Shown here: piece after piece, positions 27,530 through 36,591 of the stretch
Position numbering within the stretch: the stretch's first letter is position 1
Layout of the letters: the number at the start of each line of letters is the position of its first letter
Notes under the pieces: model-generated
What the model was told of the DNA's origin: nothing
What the model saw: the letters and a program-made list of their open reading frames with translations, nothing else
Database searches by the model: none
Translations under genes and position numbers: made by a program
Origin: Actinomycetales bacterium
GTDB lineage: Bacteria > Actinomycetota > Actinomycetes > Actinomycetales > Microbacteriaceae
Length of the DNA: 64,000 nt
Reading direction: 5' to 3'
NCBI GenBank assembly: GCA_015654475.1
Contig: JAATGV010000001.1
Location: 1-64,000 of the forward strand

Positions 27530-28442
27530 CGCTCTCGGCCGACCAGGCTGTGGCGATCTCGGCCGCGAGCCGCACATTGTTGCGTGCGATATTCAGATTG
27601 ATTTCGAGGCTCACACCACCCGACGCCTCGACGATGTACGAAAGCAGGAACGGAGTCACGGCCTTGCCGCGCAGCCCCCGCTTGTCGGCCTCGGCGAGCG
27701 CCTCCGTGAGGATCGCGTCATGCGTGACCGGGTCCCACTGCTCGGCCTCGGGCAGTGGGTTGGCAACGAGGATTCCCGAACCCGTGCCGATCTCGGCATT
27801 AGCCCTCATGATCGCGGCAATCTCGTCAGCCGACTCAACCCGCCAGTCGATGTCGTAGCCTGAACTCGTCAACCAGAAGCTCGGGAACGTCGAGGTACGA
27901 TAGCCGACCACCGGCACACTGAGCGTCTCGAGCCGCTCAAGCGTTGCCGCGATATCAAGAATCGACTTGACCCCTGCCGAGACGACGGCAACAGGCGCTG
28001 AGGCGAGAATGCTCAAGTCAGCTGACTCGTCGAACGACTCCGATGCATGCCTGTGCACCCCGCCAAGGCCACCCGTCGCGAACACGCGGACGCCGGCTTT
28101 GGCAGCGAGATAGGCAGTAGATGCGACCGTCGTGGCGCCGCTTCGGCCGAGCGCCGCGAGAATGGAAAGGTCGCGAACGCTGGCCTTGAACATCTCCTCT
28201 TCAGCAATGCGACGCACCCCCTCATCGTCGAGGCCAACATGCGGCACCCCATCGAGCACCGCGACGGTGGCCGGCACCACATCGCGCGAACGCAGAATCT
28301 CTTCGAACTCTTTGGCCGCCTCCCCGTTGCGCGGCCGCGGCAATCCATGAGAAATGATGGTGGATTCGAGCGCCACGACAGGCTTTCCCGCTGCGAGGGC
28401 GCGCTGAACTTCTGCGGAGACAATGATGTTGGTGTTGGGCAT
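27522..28442 (-). CDS. psuG: Pseudouridine-5'-phosphate glycosidase
   Basis: 306 residues, normal for the family. Splits pseudouridine 5'-phosphate into uracil and ribose 5-phosphate. Diagnostic stretches: VALESTIISHGLPRPRN at residue ~25, TVAVLDGVPHVGL, FATGGLGGVHRHA, and the C-terminal ANPLPEAEQWD. Upstream gene of the psuG-psuK pair, so the pathway for salvage of RNA-derived pseudouridine is complete here apart from an evident transporter. Confidence 0.96.
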   Translation of the reverse strand: MPNTNIIVSAEVQRALAAGKPVVALESTIISHGLPRPRNGEAAKEFEEILRSRDVVPATVAVLDGVPHVGLDDEGVRRIAEEEMFKASVRDLSILAALGRSGATTVASTAYLAAKAGVRVFATGGLGGVHRHASESFDESADLSILASAPVAVVSAGVKSILDIAATLERLETLSVPVVGYRTSTFPSFWLTSSGYDIDWRVESADEIAAIMRANAEIGTGSGILVANPLPEAEQWDPVTHDAILTEALAEADKRGLRGKAVTPFLLSYIVEASGGVSLEINLNIARNNVRLAAEIATAWSAESDA

Positions 28443-28701
28443 AACGACTTTCGATCAGGTGCCGCGTCTGCCCCTGAGCATGGTGCTCGGCGGGCTGCGC
28501 CGGCATCGTGTGTACGGCGCACCCATTTTAGCAACGGGGTTGGGCGTTGCAGCGAGCCTTCGCCGAGGGCTGCGCCGGGCCGTCGCGATGCGGGGACGCT
28601 GCGATGCGGAGGACGGTGCGATGCGGGGGACGCGCGGACACTCACGATACTGACATGATTGAGTGGATACGGCCCCGTGCGGCCAGAAGTGAGGATGCAG
28701 C

Positions 28702-30141
28702 GTGACCAGTGTGACATTTCCCAATGGTTTTCTGTGGGGTGTTGCCACTGCGGCATACCAGGTCGAAGGCGCAGCCCGCGAGGATGGCAAAGGCGAATCC
28801 ATCTGGGATCGATTCACGCGGGTTCCCGGCGCGATTCTTGGCGGAGACACCGGCGACGTAGCCTGCGATCAGTATCACCGATACCGGGACGACGTCGCTC
28901 TCATGGCCGAGCTTGGCGCACAGTCATACCGATTCTCTGTCTCATGGCCACGGATCCTGCCGAACGGGCGTCTCACCGGCGCCGGCCCCAATCCCGCGGG
29001 CGTCGACTACTACTCTCGCCTGGTCGACTCCATCCTTGAGAAAGGCATCCTGCCCTGGCTCACCCTGTACCACTGGGACCTGCCCCAAGCGCTCCAGGAT
29101 GACGGCGGCTGGCTAAATCGCGACACGGCGTACCGTTTTGCCGACTACGCCGCAACCTTGCACGAAGCAATCGGCGACCGCGTACACCATTGGACCACGT
29201 TCAACGAGCCATGGGTATCGGCATTCCTGGGCCACGTCGCCGGCGTCCACGCCCCCGGTCAGCAGTCGGCCGCAGCCGGGCTCGTCGCGACCCACCACCT
29301 GCTACTCGCCCACGGCCTTGCAACCGAGGCAATCAGGGCAGCTGCCCCCACCGACCAGATCGGCATCACCCTCAACCACACGTTCCCCTACCCCAAGGAT
29401 CCTTCGAACCCTGACGACGTTGCCGCAGCCGAGTCGCTCAACGGGCAACACAACCGTATCTTCCTAGACCCGCTCTTCCGTGGCGAATACCCGGCCACCT
29501 TGTGGGAAGATCTCCACTCGGTCGGCATCGACACCGCACTCTCGAACGTGATTCGCGAAGGTGACCTGACACGCATCAGCGCACCCTTCGACTTCCTCGG
29601 CATCAACTACTACACAGACGACCTGGTTACGACCCCAGGAAAGGACACGATCTCGGGTATTCCCGAATCCCCCGGGCGTTCCCCCTACCCCGCTCCCGAC
29701 CGGTTCGGCATCGTCCCCCGTTCGCTGCCAACCACCGAGATGGGCTGGTACATCCATCCACAAGGCCTCACCGACCTCCTCGTCTGGCTCGACGCAGAAT
29801 ACACGCGACCCTCAGGCACTGCGCTGTATGTGACCGAGAACGGGTCGGCGTTTCGCGACGTGGTGAGTGCCGACGGGTCGGTCGACGATCCGCAACGCGT
29901 AGCCTACCTTCGCGACCATTTGCAGGCAATCCTGGACGCCATCGCGGCCGGAGCAGACGTACGCGGGTATTTCGGCTGGTCGCTTTTCGACAACTTCGAG
30001 TGGTCCTACGGATATTCGAGACGCTTCGGCCTTGTGCGCGTCGACTATGAGACCCAAAAACGCACGGTGAAGACAAGCGGCCGGCTGTTTGCCCAGATCG
30101 TGCGTGAGAACGCCATTCCTGAGCTCGACGCCGACTCATAG
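28702..30141 (+). CDS. GH1 beta-glucosidase
   Basis: 479 residues, GTG start at 28702. The N-terminal signature FPNGFLWGVATAAYQVEGA is typical of glycoside hydrolase family 1; the acid/base is E169 in TTFNEPW and the nucleophile E379 in YVTENGS, both present. No signal peptide, so cytosolic hydrolysis of beta-glucosides or related oligosaccharides. No sugar transporter or regulator is adjacent; it is isolated upstream of a repeat island. Confidence 0.95.
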   Translation: MTSVTFPNGFLWGVATAAYQVEGAAREDGKGESIWDRFTRVPGAILGGDTGDVACDQYHRYRDDVALMAELGAQSYRFSVSWPRILPNGRLTGAGPNPAGVDYYSRLVDSILEKGILPWLTLYHWDLPQALQDDGGWLNRDTAYRFADYAATLHEAIGDRVHHWTTFNEPWVSAFLGHVAGVHAPGQQSAAAGLVATHHLLLAHGLATEAIRAAAPTDQIGITLNHTFPYPKDPSNPDDVAAAESLNGQHNRIFLDPLFRGEYPATLWEDLHSVGIDTALSNVIREGDLTRISAPFDFLGINYYTDDLVTTPGKDTISGIPESPGRSPYPAPDRFGIVPRSLPTTEMGWYIHPQGLTDLLVWLDAEYTRPSGTALYVTENGSAFRDVVSADGSVDDPQRVAYLRDHLQAILDAIAAGADVRGYFGWSLFDNFEWSYGYSRRFGLVRVDYETQKRTVKTSGRLFAQIVRENAIPELDADS

Positions 30142-30500
30142 ACCGAAAGGTGCGGGCCGGGCCTTGGCCCGAGCTTCGTGGGTTCGCCCTGTGGCCGGGC
30201 CGAGCCCGGCCTGTTTGGCTCGACCTAGCCCTGCCTGGCCTGATCCCGATCCCGCTTTCTTGCACCCGTTCTCCTGATCCTGATCCCGCTTTTGTGTCCC
30301 CGTCGTTCTGATCCTGTTTTCCTGCACCCGTATTCCTGATCCTGTCACCCTGTACCTGCTTTACTGTGGGCTGATTTGTCCGGCCGATATTCTTGCGCAC
30401 ACCCACTTTCCCGTATTCCTCGCGTACATCTGCTTTCATTTCTTGACCACACTCCCCCGTACCGGCGTTCCTACACCTGTCTTCTTGCACCCCTCGCGTG
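30142..30500. repeat. GC-rich hairpins and degenerate C/T-rich tandem array
   Basis: After bglB, GC-rich inverted segments (GGGCCGGGCC...GGCCC, 30157-30175, and GGCCGGGC...GCCCGGCC, 30194-30210) may act as a terminator. From about 30230 to 30362 the plus strand is a degenerate array of TCCTGATCCTG, TTGCACCCGT and CCCGCTTTT modules with ~27-30-bp periodicity, and similar modules recur to 30500. No gene is supported. Confidence 0.65.
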
Positions 30501-30528
30501 CGTCCCCCCATTGCTTGCGCCTACTCTG

Positions 30529-30839
30529 CTGCAGACGCCCCCACGCGAACGCCCAAACGTGGCAACTGACATCCGACGCTCCCACCCCGGCCGCACCACA
30601 TCCGCCACACCCGTACGCGGCTTTTTCTGCAGACGCCCCCACTCGAACGCGTAACTTCTCGCGTTGGAGCGCGGTCGGGCCCGGAAATACGGGCAACACG
30701 ACGAGCACCTGCCGCATGTGAGGGTTTCGGATGGGGGCGTCTGTATTCCGTGAGGAGGAGGCTGCCGTTTGCGACCGTCACGTAGATGATGCAGGCGACC
30801 TGCATCTTGCAGAATGGCGGGTGGGGGCGTCTGCAGAAA
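30529..30839. repeat. Inverted-repeat element family B, copy 1
   Basis: Core GCAGACGCCCCCA occurs forward at 30529-30544 and 30624-30642 and reverse at 30731-30744 and 30821-30839. The second and fourth copies are perfectly complementary over 19 bp. The region between the second and third copies aligns with the second family member at 50539-50660, including CGAACGCG and a small hairpin GCCCG-N6-CGGGC. Probably a REPIN-like or MITE-like non-coding element. Confidence 0.8.
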
Positions 30840-30939
30840 CAGGGCGCGGATAAGCGGGTGAGCAGTGCGGGTGCCTGCGGAACTAGGCTCATAAGTATCG
30901 GAGCGTTGCGGCTAGGGATGCATTTGCATTGATCTGTCC

Positions 30940-31117
30940 GGTTCAACCCAGCTCAGTTCAGTTCGGTTCAACTCATTCAGCTCAGGTCGTTCAGGTGGGC
31001 CAAACTCAGTTCGTTCAGTCCAGTCAGCTCAGGTTGTTCGGCTCGTTCAGAGCGTTCAGGTGGGTCCAGCCCTGTTCAGCAGCCCTGTTCTGCCCAGCCT
31101 GACTCAGTTCAATTTGT
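30940..31117. repeat. Degenerate GTTCAG array
   Basis: About 175 bp made mostly of GTTCAG, GCTCAG and GTTCGG hexamers with occasional GGTGGG interruptions. Its end runs into the 3' end of the adjacent dedA gene (stop at 31104). Looks like expanded simple sequence; no coding role is evident. Confidence 0.75.
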
Positions 31118-31751
31118 CAGCCATGGGGCCGGGGCTCACCGAATCATCTTGGGCACGAGCATGGCGACGCCTACGCACCGCGAAATCGATGAGTGCGCCG
31201 ATAAGCAGACCACCAACTACACCGACGCAGGCATTCAGAAGCGGCCCGCCGTTGATCCATCGACCTGCAAGCAGACCGATGAGAATTGAATACGCAGACC
31301 ACACAGCAGCGGAGAAACCGCCGACCACAGCGAACCGTCGATACGGATAGGCGAGAGTGCCGGCCGCCATATTCACCGCCACCCGGCCGACCGGGATATA
31401 GCGTGCCGAAAAAATGATGCTGCTGCCACGGACCGCGAGCGCCCGCTCCGCATGCACGAACATCGCACGCACCCGAGGGCGCTGGCAGAAGCGAAACCGG
31501 GTGACATCGATCCACTTGCCGATTCCATAGGCAGCCTGGTCGCCAAGCCAGGCAGCAACAAGACCGACAACGAAAATCGCCCACAGCGGTGGCGCGGCAT
31601 GACCCGCAACAGCGAAAGTGGTCAGAGCGATGATCAGCGACTCAGACGGCAAAGGAGGGAAAAAACCGTCGATGACGGTGAATACGAAGAGGATGGGCAA
31701 CATCCACATCGAGCCCGAGATGGCAAGGACGATGGTCTCAATTTCTGCCAT
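31104..31751 (-). CDS. DedA/VTT-family membrane protein
   Basis: 215 residues from ATG 31751. Five or so hydrophobic segments; the family core is FPPLPSESLIIALTTFA, GDQAAYGIGKWID, and FSARYIPVGRVAVNMAAGTLAY (the conserved Arg-rich re-entrant motif). DedA proteins are linked to polyprenyl-phosphate or phospholipid transport across the membrane. No clear ribosome site fits ATG 31751; a GTG two codons upstream is possible. Longer starts give Arg-rich extensions that are unlikely. The C-terminus falls in the GTTCAG array, which may have altered its last residues. Confidence 0.88.
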   Translation of the reverse strand: MAEIETIVLAISGSMWMLPILFVFTVIDGFFPPLPSESLIIALTTFAVAGHAAPPLWAIFVVGLVAAWLGDQAAYGIGKWIDVTRFRFCQRPRVRAMFVHAERALAVRGSSIIFSARYIPVGRVAVNMAAGTLAYPYRRFAVVGGFSAAVWSAYSILIGLLAGRWINGGPLLNACVGVVGGLLIGALIDFAVRRRRHARAQDDSVSPGPMADKLN

Positions 31752-31836
31752 GAACACAGGATATGGCGCGACTACCTCCCCGCGGCATCCGCCGAATGGA
31801 CGATATTCCCCGAGCTTCAGGCGCCGAATTTCGGCT

Positions 31837-32403
31837 TCAGATGTAGAGCGACGGGTCTTCGAATGGATCGATGTCCGGCTTGGTCTGCGACGAACGCGGC
31901 CGCACCGTGGCAGGGATTCCCACGGCAATCGAGTCGGGAGGCACATCTTTGACAACCACGGCGTTGGCACCGATGATGCTGCGCGCACCGATAGTCACGG
32001 GACCGAGAATCTTCGCCCCAGCACCGACGGTGACGTTGTCTTCGAGCGTCGGATGCCGCTTGACGGGTGCTGAGTTGCGACCACCGAGAGTGACCCCGTG
32101 GTAGATCATGCAATCGTCACCCACTTCGGCGGTTTCTCCGATCACGACGCCCATGCCATGGTCGATGAAGAACCGCCTGCCGATCGTCGCAGCAGGATGG
32201 ATTTCGATGCCCGTCAGAAACCGGGAGAACTGTGAGATCGCGCGCGCGAGGCCCTTGAGGCCAGGCACCGCCCACACCCGATGAGCGAATCGATACCACC
32301 ACACCGCATGCAAGCCGGAATAGGTCAGGAACAGAAGAACAGAACTGCGCGCCGCCGGATCGTGACTGCGCGCCGCCCGGATGTCTTCGCTCAGACGCGT
32401 CAC
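31837..32403 (-). CDS. cysE: Serine O-acetyltransferase
   Basis: 188 residues, the short actinobacterial form. Acetylates serine for cysteine synthesis by CysK. Hexapeptide repeats begin at residue ~65 ([44 protein letters not shown]), with the catalytic HG motifs present. GTG start at 32403 preceded by AGGAG. It lies 266 bp downstream of cysK in the same direction, with a strong hairpin in between. Confidence 0.95.
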   Translation of the reverse strand: MTRLSEDIRAARSHDPAARSSVLLFLTYSGLHAVWWYRFAHRVWAVPGLKGLARAISQFSRFLTGIEIHPAATIGRRFFIDHGMGVVIGETAEVGDDCMIYHGVTLGGRNSAPVKRHPTLEDNVTVGAGAKILGPVTIGARSIIGANAVVVKDVPPDSIAVGIPATVRPRSSQTKPDIDPFEDPSLYI

Positions 32404-32550
32404 ATGACTCCTGTCGGTGTTGCTTATTGTGATTGATCCAGACTAGTCGATCCGACCCAACGCCAACGCGCCCCGCTAAGCGTCCGACACAGCTAGACGT
32501 CGCGACCGGCCGGCCGCATCCTGATGCTCGCCAGGCATCCTGCACACACA

Positions 32551-32598
32551 TATGCGGAACTGCGCGCAACCTATGATGGTCGCGCGCAGTTCCGCATA
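32551..32598 (-). terminator. 17-bp perfect hairpin between cysK and cysE
   Basis: TATGCGGAACTGCGCGC (32551-32567) is perfectly repeated in inverted form at 32582-32598, with a 14-nt loop. It lies about 70 bp after the cysK stop. No T-run follows on either strand, so it may be an intrinsic-like terminator, an mRNA-stabilising 3' structure that keeps cysK above cysE, or an operator. The effect on expression is unknown. Confidence 0.6.
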
Positions 32599-32669
32599 GC
32601 ATTCGAAAAGTGCGCACTTATCGACGTCGAGCCTACGATCAGCCGATCGCATACGGCTCGCGTGCCGAC

Positions 32670-33632
32670 TTAGTCGATCAAGTCCTCATACAACGGTGTC
32701 GAGATGTACCGCTCACCGAAGTCGGGGATGATGACCACGATGTTCTTGCCTGCCGCCTCCGGACGTGCCGCGATCTGCAACGCGCCCGCAACCGCGGCAC
32801 CCGACGACGGGCCACCGAGAATTCCCTCGAGTGCAGCGATATCGCGAGCAGTCTGCTTCGCCGTTTCGTAGTCGATATCGAGAACCTCGTCGTAAACCGT
32901 CTGGTCAAGCACATCTGCGATGAAGTTGGGGCTGATGCCCTGGATCTTGTGGGGCCCAGCCGCGCCTCCGTTGAGCAGTGGCGATTCAGCCGCCTCAACG
33001 GCGACGATCTTCACATCCGGGTTGCGCTGCTTGAGCACCTGACCGACACCAGTGATCGTGCCACCAGTGCCGATGCCTGCGACGAAGTAGTCGACCTGGC
33101 CCGCAGTATCCGCCCAGATTTCTTCGGCCGTCGTCTTACGGTGCACCTCTGGGTTTGCAGCATTGGTGAACTGGCTGGCAAGGATCGCATTCGGGGTGTT
33201 CGCGACGATCTCTTTCGCCTTGGCAACCGACTCCTTCACGCCACCGGCAGCTGGGGTAAGCACGAGTTCGGCGCCGTATGCACGCAACACGACGCGGCGC
33301 TCCTTGCTTGCGGACTCCGGCAAGGTGATGATCACCTTGTAGCCGCGAGCCGCGCCGACGAGAGCGAGCGCGACGCCAGTGTTGCCGCTTGTCGCCTCGA
33401 CAATGGTTCCACCCGGCTTAAGTTCGCCCGAAGCCTCAGCGGCGTCGACAATCGACACGCCGATGCGGTCTTTGACACTTGACGCAGGGTTATAGAACTC
33501 GAGTTTTGCGAGCACGTTTGCCGTCGAATCGCCCACCACTCGATTGAGGCGCACCAGCGGGGTGCGACCAACGATCTCGGTGACATTCTGGTAGATCTTG
33601 GACTCTGTGTTCGCGAACGTTTCGACTGACAT
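32670..33632 (-). CDS. cysK: Cysteine synthase A (O-acetylserine sulfhydrylase)
   Basis: 320 residues, a typical CysK. PLP lysine K54 in NPASSVKDRIG, substrate loop EATSGNTGVALA, phosphate loop GIGTGGTITG, and GILGGPSSGAAVAGAL. Converts O-acetylserine and sulfide to cysteine in the cytosol; normally forms a complex with CysE. Divergent from nhaA across 183 bp. Confidence 0.97.
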   Translation of the reverse strand: MSVETFANTESKIYQNVTEIVGRTPLVRLNRVVGDSTANVLAKLEFYNPASSVKDRIGVSIVDAAEASGELKPGGTIVEATSGNTGVALALVGAARGYKVIITLPESASKERRVVLRAYGAELVLTPAAGGVKESVAKAKEIVANTPNAILASQFTNAANPEVHRKTTAEEIWADTAGQVDYFVAGIGTGGTITGVGQVLKQRNPDVKIVAVEAAESPLLNGGAAGPHKIQGISPNFIADVLDQTVYDEVLDIDYETAKQTARDIAALEGILGGPSSGAAVAGALQIAARPEAAGKNIVVIIPDFGERYISTPLYEDLID

Positions 33633-33815
33633 CAGATTCGCCGCCTTTTCGTATGTGGATATCTGAAAACCTGATGCGCCCTACTGTAGTTACTTCACCT
33701 TGCTTTTTCCCTCAGCGTTACGAAAGTTGACACCAATCCTGAGACCGGCCGCAGACCACGACCGCAATAGACTGTTCTTCGGCGTGCTGGGGTCGCGCAG
33801 TCGGGAGGCGAATGG

Positions 33816-34955
33816 ATGAAGGCACTTCGGTCTCCCCAACTCTCGGCCGGCCTGCTTCTCACCGCCGCCGTGATCGGCATCGTTCTCGCAAACACGGCTG
33901 TCTCAGACAACTTCCTCGGCCTCATCGATACGCACATCGGACCCGCATCCATCGGCCTTCACATGTCCATCGGTCATTGGATCATGGATGCGCTGCTGTC
34001 CGTCTTCTTCTTCGTCGTCGCTGCCGAACTGCGCCATGAGGTGCGATTCGGTTCGCTGAGCAACGTCCGCACCGCAGTGGTGCCGGTTCTTGCCTCCGTT
34101 GGCGGCGTTGTCGCGCCGCTGACAATCTACCTGCTGATCACTGCCGGCTCGGGCTTTGAATACGGCTGGCCCGTGCCGACCGCGACGGATATCGCCTTCG
34201 CTCTCGGAGTATTGGCGATCTTCGGCAAATGGATTCCGGCCAAGATTCGCACCTTTTTGCTCACTGTTGCCGTCGTCGACGATGTCATCGCCATCCTCCT
34301 CATCGCCGTGCTGTTCACTCGTGACGCTCGGCCCCTCTTCGCGTTGCTCGCGGTGGTTCCGCTCGTTCTGTTCGCCTTGGTGTCCCACACGGCACTCGTG
34401 CGCAGGCTGGGCGGGGCTCTGCTGCTCGTCGTATTGGCCCTCTGCACCTGGTGGCTGGTCTATCTGTCGGGCATCCACGCAACTATCGCCGGGGTCGCCC
34501 TTGGACTCGTGATGGCGGATGCGATCGCCGATAAAACGCGGCACGCACTCGAACCTTTCGTGAACGGCGGGGTGCTTCCGCTGTTCGCGCTCGTCGCGGC
34601 GGCAGTAGTCTTCCCATCGTCGGGCTTTGACGGCCTTACCGTCGCCTTCTGGGGAATCGTGATCGCTCTGCCTGTTGGCAAGGTGATCGGGATTGCGGGC
34701 GCAGGATGGCTGGCCGGGCGCGTGTTGGCGCCGCCGGGCGAGCGTCTGGACGTTGCCGACCTGCTGACCGTCGGGGTCGCCGGCGCGATCGGATTCACGA
34801 TGTCACTGTTGCTCGGCGAACTCGCGTTTGCCGGCCACGACGATGTGGGCGACCAAGGCGTACTGGCAGTGCTTGCCGCATCCGTGATTGCGATCGTGGC
34901 CGCATCCCTCGTGGTGGGCACGCGTAACATCCACTACCGGAACCTGAAGCGTTGA
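33816..34955 (+). CDS. nhaA: Na+/H+ antiporter NhaA
   Basis: 379 residues with about eleven to twelve transmembrane segments. The ion-binding pair of aspartates is in LLTVAVVDDVIAILLIAVL, and PTATDIAFALGVLA is the conserved loop before it. Exchanges sodium for protons to control pH and sodium. Monocistronic; GGGAGG precedes the ATG. The 3' end is followed by a heptamer repeat and then the convergent acetyltransferase gene. Confidence 0.96.
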   Translation: MKALRSPQLSAGLLLTAAVIGIVLANTAVSDNFLGLIDTHIGPASIGLHMSIGHWIMDALLSVFFFVVAAELRHEVRFGSLSNVRTAVVPVLASVGGVVAPLTIYLLITAGSGFEYGWPVPTATDIAFALGVLAIFGKWIPAKIRTFLLTVAVVDDVIAILLIAVLFTRDARPLFALLAVVPLVLFALVSHTALVRRLGGALLLVVLALCTWWLVYLSGIHATIAGVALGLVMADAIADKTRHALEPFVNGGVLPLFALVAAAVVFPSSGFDGLTVAFWGIVIALPVGKVIGIAGAGWLAGRVLAPPGERLDVADLLTVGVAGAIGFTMSLLLGELAFAGHDDVGDQGVLAVLAASVIAIVAASLVVGTRNIHYRNLKR

Positions 34956-35046
34956 GACGTTGAGCTACCGTTACGGCGGGAACTGGCGGCGACAGATGCG
35001 CGATAGCTGGGGCGCCCGAATCCTGCCGGCTGCCGCTTCGGCCACG

Positions 35047-35129
35047 CGGGGCTCGGGGCTCGGGGCTCGGGGCTCGGGGCTCGGGGCTCGGGGCTCGGGG
35101 CTCGGGGCTCGGGGCTCGGGGCTCGGGGC
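35047..35129. repeat. Heptanucleotide microsatellite (CGGGGCT)x12
   Basis: Nearly twelve perfect tandem copies of CGGGGCT between the ends of nhaA and the convergent acetyltransferase gene, ending 3 bp from the latter's stop. The tract is long and pure, so copy number probably varies between strains. It is outside both coding regions as annotated. Confidence 0.95.
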
Positions 35130-35132
35130 AGG

Positions 35133-35726
35133 CTACTTTTCGGCGCGCTTCTTCTTCAACGACTTCTGCATGAGCACAGTGCCCACCCAACGGTCGAACT
35201 TATAGCCGACCTTGCCGAGCCGCCCGACCTCTTTGAAACCCAGCTTCTGGTGCATGCGGATGGATGCCTCGGCCCCTCGGTCGGCAATCACCGCGACGAT
35301 TTCCCGGATTCCGCGCTCGCGGCATTCATCCATCAGCGCATTCATGAGTCGCGGGCCAAGGCGTAGACCGACCGCCGCTGGACGCAGGTAGATGGAGTTC
35401 TCGACGGTGTGCTTATAGGCGGCGCGTTGGTTCCACGGCGAAACGTACGCGAAGCCGAGAATCTGATTGTTCGGCGATACCGCTACCAGAAATGGCAGGT
35501 CGAGCTTGGTCAAGTATGCGAATTTGTCCACCCACTCTGCGAGCGGCTTCGGCGCGTCGTCGAACGAGACAACGGTGTTTTCGACGTAATGCCGGTAAAT
35601 CTGGGCGACATCGCCCATGTCGGCCTCGGTAGCGAGCCGGATGCTGATCTCGCCGATCTCCTCAACGCGCTTTTTCCGCAGATGGCGTGGCAGTTTGCGA
35701 CCAGGGTCATATTCTTCGGGAAGCAT
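35133..35726 (-). CDS. GNAT N-acetyltransferase, phosphinothricin/methionine-sulfone type
   Basis: 197 residues. The GNAT core begins at ~30 (ISIRLATEADMGDVAQIYRH), with VENTVVSFDDAPKPLAEW, FLVAVSPNNQILGFAYVSPW, the acetyl-CoA loop LRPAAVGLRLGPRLMNALM, and RMHQKLGFKEVGRLGKVGYKFDRW at the end. The order matches the MnaT/Pat subfamily, which acetylates methionine sulfone or phosphinothricin. The ~28-residue basic N-terminal extension and the KKKRAEK tail are extra. The physiological substrate is not known. Confidence 0.88.
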   Translation of the reverse strand: MLPEEYDPGRKLPRHLRKKRVEEIGEISIRLATEADMGDVAQIYRHYVENTVVSFDDAPKPLAEWVDKFAYLTKLDLPFLVAVSPNNQILGFAYVSPWNQRAAYKHTVENSIYLRPAAVGLRLGPRLMNALMDECRERGIREIVAVIADRGAEASIRMHQKLGFKEVGRLGKVGYKFDRWVGTVLMQKSLKKKRAEK

Positions 35727-35764
35727 GTGCCCATGCTACTGGCAGCGCAGCCCGTCCCCCATCC

Positions 35765-35905
35765 TGAACCGAGCAAAACCCGACAGCCCTGTCCGACAAC
35801 CACTCCTCAACGGAGCAAAACCCGACAAAATCGCGCCGAAACTGTCGGGTTTTGCTCCGTTGAGGGCTGGGCACGAGAGCAGGCTGTCGGGTTTTGCTCG
35901 GTTCA
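35765..35905. repeat. 141-bp nested inverted repeat element, copy 2
   Basis: Half-sites 35765-35785, 35807-35827 (forward), 35843-35863, 35885-35905 (reverse). The outer pair is perfectly complementary (25 bp when extended, 35764-35788 with 35882-35906), as is the inner pair (23 bp, 35805-35827 with 35843-35865). Outer arms read GAACCGAG and inner arms CAACGGAG, so each pair has its own matching variant. It begins 38 bp before the GNAT start and ends 8 bp before the ung stop. Confidence 0.96.
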
Positions 35906-35912
35906 GACAGGG

Positions 35913-36587
35913 TTAGACGAGCTCCCATGAGACTGGCGCGCCGCCTTGGGCCACAAGTGCCTCGTTGGCCCGACTGAACGGGCGCGAGCCGAAGAAGCCG
36001 CGACTCGCCGACAACGGCGATGGGTGCACCGACTCGATCACAGGCACACCAGGCAGAAAAGGCTTAGCCGATGCAGCATCCTTGCCCCACAGAATCGCCA
36101 CAAGAGGTACGTCGCGAGCCGCGAGCGCCCGAATCGCGCACTCCGTCACCGCCTCCCACCCGATACCGCGATGGCTTGCGGGAGAACCGGGGCGCACAGT
36201 CAGCACGCGATTGAGCAGCAGCACCCCATTGCGCGTCCACGGTGTCAGATCCCCGGAGCCCGGAACCGCCACCCCAAGGTCGTCGTGCAGTTCGCGATAA
36301 ATGTTCTGCAGCGACTTCGGGATCGGGCGCACGTCGGGCGAAACCGAAAACGCCAACCCCACAGGGTGGCCGGGAGTCGGATACGGGTCCTGCCCGAGAA
36401 TGAGCACGCGAATCGAGTCGAATGGGATGGTGAACGCCCGCAAAACGGCGGAACCTGCGGGCAGGTATGGACGCCCTGCGGCGACCTCCGCGCGCAGCCA
36501 TTCACCGATTGCGGCGACCTGAGGCGCGACAGGCGCCAATGCGGCAGCCCAACCTGGATCAACAAGGTCTGCCAGTGGATGTGCCAT
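35913..36587 (-). CDS. ung: Uracil-DNA glycosylase (family 1)
   Basis: 224 residues. Removes uracil from DNA. The water-activating loop [19 protein letters not shown] carries the catalytic Asp, and the leucine/His loop is [18 protein letters not shown]; both intact. It follows the phosphoribosyltransferase gene by 4 bp and they probably share a transcript. Copy 2 of the 141-bp element begins right after its stop, in its likely 3' UTR. Confidence 0.97.
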   Translation of the reverse strand: MAHPLADLVDPGWAAALAPVAPQVAAIGEWLRAEVAAGRPYLPAGSAVLRAFTIPFDSIRVLILGQDPYPTPGHPVGLAFSVSPDVRPIPKSLQNIYRELHDDLGVAVPGSGDLTPWTRNGVLLLNRVLTVRPGSPASHRGIGWEAVTECAIRALAARDVPLVAILWGKDAASAKPFLPGVPVIESVHPSPLSASRGFFGSRPFSRANEALVAQGGAPVSWELV

Positions 36588-36591
36588 GGAA

